A stretch of DNA of 64,000 bases from Cellulomonas shaoxiangyii (lineage in GTDB: Bacteria; Actinomycetota; Actinomycetes; Actinomycetales; Cellulomonadaceae). The stretch is from assembly GCF_004798685.1 (NCBI RefSeq), contig NZ_CP039291.1, forward strand, positions 2,976,001-3,040,000, read 5' to 3'. The first letter of the stretch is position 1, and each line of letters starts with the position of its first letter. Positions 57,101-64,000 of this stretch are shown here, one piece after another. Below the pieces are notes generated by a model. The model was not told where the DNA came from. It ran no database searches and worked only from the letters and a program-made list of their open reading frames with translations. The translations under genes were made by a program, and so were the position numbers.

Positions 57101-60013
57101 CCAGTAGCCCGTGTACGCCTGCGCGCCGGTCTGCGGGTGGGTGCCGACGGGTTGCCCGTCGACGTAGAGGGCCATGCCGTCGGGTCCCTGGGTGGCGAGG
57201 ACGTGGTGCCACCCGCCGTCGTTGTAGGACCGGGCCGACGTGATGGTGTTCGACGCCCCCGTCCAGGTGCCGAAGACGAGCCGGCCGTCGTCCTGGAGGT
57301 AGACGTGCCGGTCGTAGTCGCCCGACGTACCGGTCTGCCGGCTGCCGAAGCCGATGACCTTGCCACCGCGCGTGCTCTCCGTGGAGAACCATGCCTCCAG
57401 CGAGTACGCGCGCGGGTTCTCGAAGGCGGTGGTGCTGTACGCCCCGGACGAGCCCTCGACGAAGAGCACGGACCGGTTGTCGGGGTGGGCGGCGAGCGCA
57501 CCGCCGGTCTGACGGGTCCACCCGGTGCCGGCGAGCGAGCCGCCGTTGCCGGCCGTGCCGGCGTCGCTCAGCGGCGCGCCGAGCGCCTCGTCGAACCGCC
57601 AGTAGAGGTCCGGTTCGGCGGCGTACACCGCCGCGCCGTACGCGTCGGCGGGCGAGGCCGGCACGTCGGCCGTGTACCCCGCGGTGGTCACGTGGGAACG
57701 GACCTCCTGCACGGTCAGCACCCGGGGGTAGACCGCGACGTCGTCCACCGTGCCCGCGAAGTAGTCCGTCGACGGGCGGGTCGGCCAGCCGCTGAGCTGG
57801 TCGCCCCCGATCCGCCAGAACCCGGAGTAGGCCTGCCCGGCCGTCGTGTCGGTGCGCTGCCCGACGCGCCGTCCGTCGACGAAGAGCTGCATGCCGGTCG
57901 GCCCGAGGGTCGCCACGACGTGGTGCCACCCGCCGTCGTTGTACGACCCGGTCGAGGTCACGGTGCGCGTCGCACCCGGGTAGACGCCGAAGACGAGGCG
58001 CCCGGCGCTCGTCATGTAGACCTGCCGGTCGTACGAGCCGGAGCTCCCCGTGGCCCGGTTGCCGAAGCCGACGATCTTGCCGCCGGTCGTCGACGTCGTC
58101 CGGAACCACGCCTCGACCGAGAAGACGTCCGGCGCCGGGGCGGCGGTCCGTGTCGCGGCCGTGCTGGCGGCCGTGCCCGGGAACGTGACGGCCGTGTTCG
58201 CGTCGTCGACCACGGCGCCGGCGGCCCCGCGGGCGACGCCCGCGGTCGTGAGGTCGGACGTGCCGGCCCAGTCGTACGCGGTCGTCCCGTCGGCCTCGCC
58301 GAACCGCCAGTAGGACGTCGGCTCGTCGGCGAGGACCTCTTGGGCGTAGTCGCTCACGGCGACGTCGCTGACCGTCACGGTGAACCAGTCGGACATCGCC
58401 GTGTTGCCCGCCGGATCCGTCGCGACGACGCGGTAGCGCTGCGACGAGCCCGGCGGCAGTCCGGTGTCGACGAAGCTCATGGCCGGCTGCGCCCAGAACG
58501 GGGCGGTGACGGTGCGCGTGTGGATCGGCGGCGTCGACGTCGACTGCCGGTAGACGTCGTAGCGCAGCGTGGCGTCGTCGCGGTCGGGGTTGCCGGGCCA
58601 CGTCAGGCGCACCTCGCCGCGTGCGTAGGACAGGCCGCCGAGCGTGAAGAACGGGCCCTTGGCGGCGGGACCGACCTTGTTCGGTGCGGACGACCGGTCC
58701 ACGAACCGCACGATGCCCTGCTGCCCCGTGCCGTTGACCCGCGTGAACTCACCACCGAAGAGGACGTAGCCGCCGGCGCTCGACACGGTCCACGGCCCCT
58801 GGTCCGTCCCGGTGAACGTGCCGGGCGTGAAGCTCGGGTACCACTCGAGGAACTCGGGGCGCGGCGTGCCGGGGTGGTCCGGGTAGCCGTAGATGTCGGC
58901 GGTGTTGACCCCACGCACGTCGTTCGTCACGGCTGTGCCGTGGTAGAAGCTCCAGGGCTCCGTCTGGGGGAAGCCGCCGCTGTTGCCGCAGTAGTGCTTG
59001 TGGCTCGCGATGTAGACGGCGCCGCCGTGGGGCGCGGCCGAGTACGAGTCGCCGTGGCAGTCCTCGAGCCACACGAGCTCACCCGTGTCCCACGACGCCT
59101 TGAAGGTGCCCTCGAGCGTCCCGGACGCGGCGGTGTGCCAGCCAGCGCCGTAGAACCCCGTGGCGTCGCTGCTCAGCGAGGCGATCGCCGACTGCGCCCC
59201 GGCGTTGCGGACGGTCGAGGTCACGGGCAGCGGGAGCAGCGCTCCGGTGACCGCGTCGAGGCGCGCGAGCCCGTAGCTCTGCGCGGACTGGCCGCCGATG
59301 CTGGTGAAGTTCCCCGCGACGACGACGGACAGCCCGTCCGGCGCGACCTGCACCGCGTTCGCCTGGTTGTCGTCGACGGGCGCGGTGAACGGCTGCAGGG
59401 CGGCGGTGGTCGGGTGGAACGCCGCGACCTTGGGCCGCGGTGTGTTCCCGACGTGGGAGAAGTTCCCCGCGACGTAGACGGTCCCGTTCGGCGCGACGTC
59501 GACGCCTTTGGCGTAGCCGTTGAGGTTCGGCGCCCATGGCTTCAGCGTCCCGCTCGGCAGGTCGAAGGCCGCCGCGCGGTTGCGGGTCTGGCCGTTCACG
59601 GTGGTGAAGGAACCGACGGCGTAGAGGGTGCGCCCGTCCGCCGAGGCGACCAGGTCGTTGACCTGGCCGTTGAAGCGCGGCGCGAACGACGTGCTCAGCG
59701 CCCCGGTCGCGAGGTCGTACGCCATCATGTGCGCCCGCGCCACGGAACCGGCGCCACCGACCGCGACGCCGGCCGGGCGGGCGTTGGCGAAGTTGCCGCC
59801 GACGTAGACGGTCCCGCCGGCGGCGACCTGCTTCCACACGACGCCGTCGATCTGGGCGGTGGGCAGGGCGTCGGCGCTCACCGTCGCGGGCAGCGGCGCC
59901 GGCTCAGCGGCGGCGACGGGTGGGGCCGCCGCGACGGCGAGGCCCGCGAGCACGAGGGTCGCGGCGACGGCGGCGGCGAGGTTCCGGCTGAGGTCGCTCG
60001 TGAAGTGGCGCAT
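54146..60013 (-). CDS. Giant secreted multidomain protein: beta-propeller, FnIII, 2 LamG, 6 PKD, 2 shared sandwich domains
   Basis: 1955 residues. After a signal peptide (LAAAVAATLVLAGLAVAAA...VAAAEP) come propeller-like repeats (about 40-450; GGTVYVGGNFANA, GRTLYAVGSFTTVNG), an FnIII-like domain (about 460-555; YDVYRQSTS), two LamG domains (about 556-790 and 791-1015, each with SYNDGGWHHV), four PKD domains (1021-1350; DPDGSV...FGDGT, AGTYTVTLTV), a sandwich domain (1356-1563; ARDTFSRTTATGWG), two more PKDs (1568-1740) and a second sandwich domain (1744-1955; AQDVFDRTLASGWG). No LPXTG, membrane anchor or enzyme active site was seen. Such proteins usually bind glycans or act as adhesins. ATG 60013 has GAGG upstream. 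Confidence 0.85.
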   Translation of the reverse strand: MRHFTSDLSRNLAAAVAATLVLAGLAVAAAPPVAAAEPAPLPATVSADALPTAQIDGVVWKQVAAGGTVYVGGNFANARPAGVAVGGAGSVARAHMMAYDLATGALSTSFAPRFNGQVNDLVASADGRTLYAVGSFTTVNGQTRNRAAAFDLPSGTLKPWAPNLNGYAKGVDVAPNGTVYVAGNFSHVGNTPRPKVAAFHPTTAALQPFTAPVDDNQANAVQVAPDGLSVVVAGNFTSIGGQSAQSYGLARLDAVTGALLPLPVTSTVRNAGAQSAIASLSSDATGFYGAGWHTAASGTLEGTFKASWDTGELVWLEDCHGDSYSAAPHGGAVYIASHKHYCGNSGGFPQTEPWSFYHGTAVTNDVRGVNTADIYGYPDHPGTPRPEFLEWYPSFTPGTFTGTDQGPWTVSSAGGYVLFGGEFTRVNGTGQQGIVRFVDRSSAPNKVGPAAKGPFFTLGGLSYARGEVRLTWPGNPDRDDATLRYDVYRQSTSTPPIHTRTVTAPFWAQPAMSFVDTGLPPGSSQRYRVVATDPAGNTAMSDWFTVTVSDVAVSDYAQEVLADEPTSYWRFGEADGTTAYDWAGTSDLTTAGVARGAAGAVVDDANTAVTFPGTAASTAATRTAAPAPDVFSVEAWFRTTSTTGGKIVGFGNRATGSSGSYDRQVYMTSAGRLVFGVYPGATRTVTSTGSYNDGGWHHVVATLGPTGMQLFVDGRRVGQRTDTTAGQAYSGFWRIGGDQLSGWPTRPSTDYFAGTVDDVAVYPRVLTVQEVRSHVTTAGYTADVPASPADAYGAAVYAAEPDLYWRFDEALGAPLSDAGTAGNGGSLAGTGWTRQTGGALAAHPDNRSVLFVEGSSGAYSTTAFENPRAYSLEAWFSTESTRGGKVIGFGSRQTGTSGDYDRHVYLQDDGRLVFGTWTGASNTITSARSYNDGGWHHVLATQGPDGMALYVDGQPVGTHPQTGAQAYTGYWRVANDATWGSTSGALAGRIDEVAVYSRALTANDALLHHGLGTTGAAPNLPPTATFDATLTGRTLTLDGSAAADQDGTVTSWTWDLGDGTTAEGPTPPAHTYERAGTYTVTLTVTDDRGATGTRAQSVTVVNAPPVAVFSAGTRYLDVAVDASGSSDPDGSVAGYAWQFGDGATASGATAGHTYAAAGTYTVTLTVTDHDGATTATTQDVTVAPNQPPVAGFVAQPSALDVAFQPVGTSDPDGTVASYAWDFGDGTASVDQAPAHTYAAAGTYTVRLTVTDDLGATATTEQAVTVTANVAPVAAFTPTVTQLQVAVDASASSDPDGSVVGHTWDFGDGTQGSGATARHTYAASGTYTVTLTVRDNRGAETTVSRDVVATAPSVWARDTFSRTTATGWGTADTGGAWTHFGSAGQYSVADGTGRVTIGTTASTPRLQLRSVAAADSDQTVRFSLDRIADGGGTSVSLTSRGGGWSSLYRGRAWVRADGSVTLLVTRIAPAETTLAAVNVPGLRLTAGVPLNVRFRTDGSSPTALRLKAWTGPTEPAAWQVQTTDATPELQDAGAVGLDTGLAGSVTNAPVRVTVDDLFAGQPGATVPNQVPVPAFTAATTELAVAVDGAASSDPDGTVTAWSWDFGDGSAAATGAQATHGYATAGTYPVTLTVTDDRGATASTTQDVVVTRPEAPPAAPVAAFAASVLDLTVSVDGSASAAGEEDVVAWAWDFGDGTQATGAQAQHAYASAGTYPVSLTVTGPDGTTDTLTKDVTVAAPPTEEQVLAQDVFDRTLASGWGASAAGGPWTHFGSATQYSVAPGSGTLQALQPGAAPRVRWAGLSARDVDVLGQVSLEKVGDGGGTFVSLTARSGSWSSLYRGTVWVKSTGALNVVITRIAPRETILAQANVAGGALAPGERLNVRLQAVGADPTTLRLRTWKEGTPEPDTWQLTTTDTTPELQDAGGVGVDGLLSGTSTNGPVGIRVHGLKVVGATG

Positions 60014-60164
60014 CGGTGCCTCGATCGTGCGGAGCGGTGGGCGTCGCCGCGACACGCGGCGGGACCGGAGACGATCCGGACATTACGGGTCGAAGCGCCC
60101 GCGGCGACGGCGGCGCACGGGTGAACCTGGCGCCGGTGCGGGTGAATCTGGTCGGACGTCCGTC

Positions 60165-60872
60165 TCAGCGCGGGGCGGAACCCGTGAAGACCAGGACCGG
60201 GCCCACCGCCCGCGCGTCGAGCTCGACGCGCACGTCGTCGCGGTCGGCCGGCGGCACGGCGAAGACGAACGTGCCGGTCGCCGTCGCGCCGGGCTCGACG
60301 CCGGCCGGCAGCGGTGACCCACCAGGCTGCGTCAGGGCCACCGCGGGCGTCGCCTGCGGCCCGTGGTACAGGTTGACGACGGCCCCGCGCAGGTCGAGCG
60401 CCGCGGGCGTGCCGTTGACCACCTCGACCGTCACGCGGAGCGCGGGACCGCCGACCTCCCCCGGCTGCACGGCCTCGCCCGTCACGGCCTCCCACGCGCT
60501 CACGCGCGCGGTCACGGCCTCCGCCAGCTGGGCCACCGCGTCCACGGCGACGGTCGCGGTCGGCACCGCGTCGGGCTCGGCGGGATCCTGCGCCGCCGGC
60601 GCGTCGCTGGCGGGAGAGGCGGGTGCGACGCCGGTGGGGCCGGCAGCGGCGCCGGCGTCGGACGGGTCGCCGGTCCCGCCCGTCGCACCCGCGGCGGAGC
60701 CGGTGGAGGGGGCGGACGGCACCCGCGACCCATCGGCCCCCGGGGCGCCCCCACCCGGACCGCGGCCGAGCGCGACCGCCACGACGACCGCGACGACCAC
60801 GAGAGCGAGCGCGGCGAGCCACCACCGGACCCGCACAGGGCCCGGACCGGCGGCCGAGACACCCTCGCTCAT
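60165..60872 (-). CDS. Membrane-anchored extracytoplasmic protein of unknown function
   Basis: 235 residues. One N-terminal membrane helix (VRWWLAALALVVVAVVVAVAL, about 14-34), an Ala/Gly/Pro/Ser-rich spacer (about 40-105) and a C-terminal beta-rich domain (LRVTVEVVNGTPAALDLRGAVVNLYHGP, TGTFVFAVPPADRDDVRVEL) reminiscent of DUF4352/immunoglobulin-like domains. No catalytic motif. ATG 60872 with GGGGAG upstream. Upstream of the giant PKD gene on the same strand with a 151-bp gap; it might be a cell-envelope partner of that protein, but this is only inferred from position. Confidence 0.72.
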   Translation of the reverse strand: MSEGVSAAGPGPVRVRWWLAALALVVVAVVVAVALGRGPGGGAPGADGSRVPSAPSTGSAAGATGGTGDPSDAGAAAGPTGVAPASPASDAPAAQDPAEPDAVPTATVAVDAVAQLAEAVTARVSAWEAVTGEAVQPGEVGGPALRVTVEVVNGTPAALDLRGAVVNLYHGPQATPAVALTQPGGSPLPAGVEPGATATGTFVFAVPPADRDDVRVELDARAVGPVLVFTGSAPR

Positions 60873-61051
60873 AGCGCTCCCCTACGCGACGCGCGCGCAC
60901 GGCGGCAGCCGCACGACGCTGGGCAGACTATGCGCCACCGCATCGCGCGGTCGCCGTCAGGACGGGTGAACATGGCCGGTTTGTGCCGTTTCGTCCCGCG
61001 TCCCCGCCTACCGTGGCCGGTGCGGCACGGGCCGCGCGGACGGAGGAGCAC

Positions 61052-62350
61052 GTGGGCGTCACCGGTGCGGCAGGCACGAGGAACCGTCCGCGCGTCCTCG
61101 TGAGCGCGTACGCGTGCGGACCGGGGGACGAGCCCGAGGCGAACGCCGGGTGGGCGTTCGCGGTGGCGGCGGCGACGCACCACGACGTGCACGTCGTCAC
61201 GCGCGAGCGCTTCCGGCCCGCGGTCGAGCGGGCGCTCGCCGCCGACCCCGACCTCTCCCGGCACCTGACCGTCGAGCACCTCGAGCTCGGCCCCCGGCTC
61301 GTCGCGCTCAAGCGCGGCGCGCTCGGCGTCTACTGGTACTACGTCGTGTGGCAGCGGGCCTTCGCCCGGCGCGCCACGGCGATGCACGCGCGCACGCCGT
61401 TCGACGTCGTCCACCACGTGACGTTCGCGAACGACTGGCTGCCGTGCGGCGCCGCCACCCTCGAGGGTCCGGCACTCGTCTGGGGCCCGGTCGGCGGCGC
61501 CTCCGCGCTCCCCGTGCTCCGGCTCGCGCGCTGGCTCGGTGTCCGCGGGACCCTCGTCGAGGCCGTCCGCGTCGTCGCCACCGGTGTCCCTCGGGCGGTG
61601 TGGGGGGACCGCGCCGCCCGGCGCGCGGCCGTCGTCGTCGCCCAGAACGCCGACGTCGCTCAGCGCTTCCGGAGAGCCGCGCACGTCCTCGTCGAGCCCA
61701 ACGCGGCGTTCGCCCCGCTCAGCACGCCGGACGGCGCCGAGCCGCGGGGCCGTCGCGTCGCGGTCCTCGCGGCCCGCCTGCTGGCCTGGAAGGGTGGACG
61801 GCTCGCCGTCACGGCGATGGCCGACCCGGCGCTCGACGGCTGGCGGCTCGACGTCTACGGGACCGGGTACGAGGAGCGGGCCCTGCGCCGCCTCGCGCAG
61901 CGGCTCGGCGTTGCGGACCGCGTGCACCTCCGCGGGCACCGCCCGCGCGCGGAGGTCCTGCGCGCCTTCGCCTCGGCGGACGCGCTGCTCTTCCCGTCGA
62001 TGCACGACCAGGCGGGTTGGGTCGCCGCCGAGGCGAGCTCGCTCGGGACGCCCGTCGTGTGCCTCCCGCTCGGAGGGCCGCCGCTGCTCGCGGCGGACAA
62101 CGCGCGCGTCGTGCCGCTCGACGGCGACGTGCCGGCCGCGCTCGCGGCGGCGGTGCGCGGCACGCTCGACCGGCCCGGGCACCCGCACGACCGGTGGCGC
62201 GCCGACCGGCTCGTCCGGCTCGTCGACGCCTGGTACGCACGGGCGGTCCGCTCAGCCGGCGACCGGGGCGAGCACCCGGCGGCGGGCCAGGTCGCGCCGC
62301 ACGTACCAGGCGTTGGGGACGACCTGGCACACGAGCACGGAGACGGCTGA
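61052..62350 (+). CDS. GT4-family glycosyltransferase
   Basis: 432 residues, GT-B fold. VLVSAYACGPGDEPEANAGWAFAVAAA at the N-terminus and FDVVHHVTFANDWLPCGAATL resemble GT4 enzymes of exopolysaccharide loci. The donor-binding half has VAVLAARLLAWKGGRLAVTAM, WRLDVYGTGYEERALRRLA and MHDQAGWVAAEASSLGTPVVCLPLGG, with the E of the E-x7-E region. GTG 61052 is preceded by GGAGGAG; upstream readings lack a ribosome-binding site. The last 33 residues are encoded antisense to the end of the flippase gene (99-bp tail-to-tail overlap) and have no family similarity. Confidence 0.88.
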   Translation: MGVTGAAGTRNRPRVLVSAYACGPGDEPEANAGWAFAVAAATHHDVHVVTRERFRPAVERALAADPDLSRHLTVEHLELGPRLVALKRGALGVYWYYVVWQRAFARRATAMHARTPFDVVHHVTFANDWLPCGAATLEGPALVWGPVGGASALPVLRLARWLGVRGTLVEAVRVVATGVPRAVWGDRAARRAAVVVAQNADVAQRFRRAAHVLVEPNAAFAPLSTPDGAEPRGRRVAVLAARLLAWKGGRLAVTAMADPALDGWRLDVYGTGYEERALRRLAQRLGVADRVHLRGHRPRAEVLRAFASADALLFPSMHDQAGWVAAEASSLGTPVVCLPLGGPPLLAADNARVVPLDGDVPAALAAAVRGTLDRPGHPHDRWRADRLVRLVDAWYARAVRSAGDRGEHPAAGQVAPHVPGVGDDLAHEHGDG

Positions 62351-63589
62351 GCCGAGGACGGGACCGGCCGCGCCGAGCGGCGCGATCAGCACCCAGGACA
62401 GTCCGAGGTTGAGCGGCACCATCGCGACGATCGGCGCCACCTGGAACCGCAGGCCCGCGGCATCGGTCATGTACATGCCCAGCGGGTACTTCGCCGCCTG
62501 CACGACGACGAAGAGCACGAAGGACGCAGCGAGCGGCGTGCTCAGCTCGATCTTGCCCTGGGTGATGAGCTGCGTGACGACGGGCAGGACGAGCCACAGG
62601 AGCAGACCGAGCGCGGTCGCGAGGGCGGTGAAGACCGCCGCCGGGCGGGCAGGGCTCTCGACCTTCCCCGCGGCCCGCGCCCGCGCGTAGACGGGCCACA
62701 GCGCGACGCCCGCCGCGGCGACGACCTGGTTGATCAGGCCGAACGTCTGCGACCCGAGGTTGTACTCGGCGAGCTCGGCCGTGCCGGCGAGGTGGCTGAG
62801 CAGCAGGCGGTCGGTCTGCATGGCCATCGGCAGCGCGATCATCTGGACGAGCATCGGCCATGCGACGTCGACCACCCTGGCGCCAGGGACGGCACGCAGG
62901 CGCGGCACGTCGCGCGCGGCAGCCGTCACCTGGGGCGAGAGCAGCCGCGCGGCGAGCACCAGGCTGACCAGCGCGACGGTGGCGTTGGCGACGTAGGAGA
63001 AGACGGCGACGTACGGCCCGAACGACCACGCGAGCGCGACGGACGCCGCGACGCCTCCGAGGACGAGCGGCGACGCGATCCCCCCGAGCGCGGTCTGCTG
63101 CGCGGTCCGGCCGAGCGCCACGAGCACGCGCTGCCCCACGCCGAGCGGGAGGGCGACCGCGAAGACGAGGAGGCACACGGTCGCGGCCACCGCGCCGCGG
63201 TCCCCCATGAGCCCCTGGCCCAGCAGGGTCGGCCACCAGCCCAGGACGCCCGCGAGGACGGCGACCGTGGCGATGACCGTGGCCGAGACGAGGAGGATGC
63301 GGAACGCGCTCGTGATCGTGCGTCGCACCTCGCGGTCGGTGCGCGGGTGCGCCGCCGACGCGACGGCGTTGACGATGACGGCGGCGACGCCGAGGTCCGC
63401 GAACGGCATGAGACCCGTGAGGCCGGTGAGCAGGCCGTACTGGGCGAAGGCGTCGACGCCGTAGTGCTCGATGACGAGCCGGCTCGTCACGATGCCGGCG
63501 AGCCCGGCGACCCCCATGACGGCGACCTTGACGACCGCGGTCGAGCCGACCTGCCGGACGGCCGACCGCTCGCGCTCAACCTGCGTCAC
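62252..63589 (-). CDS. Wzx-like polysaccharide flippase (MOP superfamily)
   Basis: 445 residues, about twelve to fourteen membrane segments. VVKVAVMGVAGLAGIVTSRLVIEHYGVDAFAQYGLL and PFADLGVAAVIVNAVASA are typical of the N-terminal bundle of lipopolysaccharide biosynthesis flippases, and AELAEYNLGSQTFGLINQVVAAAGVALWPVYA opens the second half. It moves lipid-linked repeat units across the membrane for Wzy. GTG 63589 has GAGGAGGG upstream and overlaps the TGA of the GT2 gene (GTGA). The C-terminus overlaps the GT4 gene. Confidence 0.88.
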   Translation of the reverse strand: MTQVERERSAVRQVGSTAVVKVAVMGVAGLAGIVTSRLVIEHYGVDAFAQYGLLTGLTGLMPFADLGVAAVIVNAVASAAHPRTDREVRRTITSAFRILLVSATVIATVAVLAGVLGWWPTLLGQGLMGDRGAVAATVCLLVFAVALPLGVGQRVLVALGRTAQQTALGGIASPLVLGGVAASVALAWSFGPYVAVFSYVANATVALVSLVLAARLLSPQVTAAARDVPRLRAVPGARVVDVAWPMLVQMIALPMAMQTDRLLLSHLAGTAELAEYNLGSQTFGLINQVVAAAGVALWPVYARARAAGKVESPARPAAVFTALATALGLLLWLVLPVVTQLITQGKIELSTPLAASFVLFVVVQAAKYPLGMYMTDAAGLRFQVAPIVAMVPLNLGLSWVLIAPLGAAGPVLGSAVSVLVCQVVPNAWYVRRDLARRRVLAPVAG

Positions 63590-64000
63590 GCGCCCTCCTC
63601 GGCCCGTGCCCCGGCCAGCGCGACCCGTGCACGACCGGACGACGTGCGCCGGTACTGCACGTAGCGCGCGCCCACCACGGCGGCGAGCGCTCCGAGCCCT
63701 CGTGAGCACACCGCGACACCGCGCGCCTGCAGGGCGGGCCGACGGGCCACCGTGCCCGCCGCCGCGGCGAGCGTCCCGACGACGACCCGGCCGAGCGCGG
63801 GCACCCCGTACCGCAGCCGCGCGGCGACCCCCGCCAGGGCCCCCTGAGCCAGCCCGACCGACGCACCGACGCTGACGTTACCCTGGGCGAACCGGCGCCG
63901 TACGACGTACGCCCGGGTCATCCGATCGCGGGGCACCCTGTCCACCACGCGCGCCTGCGCGCACCAGACGATCTCCTCGCCGGCGGCGACGAGAGCCCGT
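63586..64000 (-). CDS. C-terminal part of a GT2-like glycosyltransferase, 5' end beyond window
   Basis: The visible 138 residues begin inside the protein (AGEEIVWCAQARVVDRVPRDRMTRAYVVRRRFAQGN), which matches the region after the catalytic domain of family 2 glycosyltransferases, where an extended arm with R-x-R-R-F-x-Q-G is common. Weakly hydrophobic helices and a basic end follow (VGARYVQYRRTSSGRAR). The start and catalytic residues lie outside the window, so the family call rests on this C-terminal pattern and on its coupling to the flippase gene. Confidence 0.7.
   Translation of the reverse strand, partial: RALVAAGEEIVWCAQARVVDRVPRDRMTRAYVVRRRFAQGNVSVGASVGLAQGALAGVAARLRYGVPALGRVVVGTLAAAAGTVARRPALQARGVAVCSRGLGALAAVVGARYVQYRRTSSGRARVALAGARAEEGA

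Noticed and set aside
54131..60124. A ~2000-codon open frame antisense to the giant PKD gene
   Set aside because: It is an Arg/Gly-rich shadow produced by the high-GC codon usage; it lacks any domain, while the opposite strand encodes clear PKD and LamG repeats.

Overview
The window comes from a high-GC actinobacterium. Nearly every stop codon is TGA, GTG starts are frequent, and there is a bifunctional-length mfd, a DtxR/IdeR-type iron box set and an FtsB/DUF501/Ppx cluster. Three secreted plant-polysaccharide proteins (GH10 xylanase with CBM2, a CBM2-tailed HExxH protein, a GH127 arabinofuranosidase operon) point to a Cellulomonas-like member of the Micrococcales. This assignment is inferred from gene content, not from a marker search.

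Layout. 1-4.4 kb: truncated cystathionine beta-synthase, a Bax inhibitor-1 family membrane protein and a two-gene ABC-2 exporter. 4.4-7.6 kb: a stand-alone RND-type efflux permease. 7.7-12.5 kb: iron uptake, made of a siderophore-interacting reductase divergent from a four-gene siderophore ABC importer; both promoters carry near-identical DtxR/IdeR-like boxes. 12.7-14.3 kb: a small membrane protein, a VOC protein and a decayed RHH/Doc toxin-antitoxin pair. 14.4-20.9 kb: a carbohydrate operon (LacI regulator, binding lipoprotein, two permeases, GH127 enzyme) with a palindromic operator beside a plausible promoter. 20.9-29 kb: a secreted HExxH/hexapeptide/CBM2 protein, an odd tRNA with a UAA anticodon, NDH-2, a CBS/CorC membrane protein, a small ricin-like lectin, and a PadR/membrane-protein pair. 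29.5-46.3 kb: the conserved actinobacterial series ppx, DUF501, ftsB, eno ... mazG, SurA-like lipoprotein, DHFR-like protein, mfd, interrupted between eno and mazG by a methyltransferase, a GH10 xylanase and pntAB.

47-64 kb looks like a cell-surface or exopolysaccharide locus. It has a secreted beta-helix protein, a Wzz/BY-kinase, two GT4 glycosyltransferases, a Wzy-like polymerase, a Wzx-like flippase, a truncated GT2, a membrane-anchored protein and a 1955-residue secreted LamG/PKD protein. The beta-helix protein and the giant PKD protein share a ~200-residue domain (three copies in total), which ties two otherwise unrelated secreted proteins to the same locus. This is the best candidate here for a little-described system.

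Regulation. Strong hairpins separate most convergent or terminal genes. LacI-type semi-palindromes (GAAACGATTC and GAAAGCGCT-type) lie 80-100 bp upstream of the xylanase, the HExxH/CBM2 protein and pntAB, suggesting a common sugar-responsive regulon. No CRISPR array, insertion sequence, integrase or rRNA was seen.
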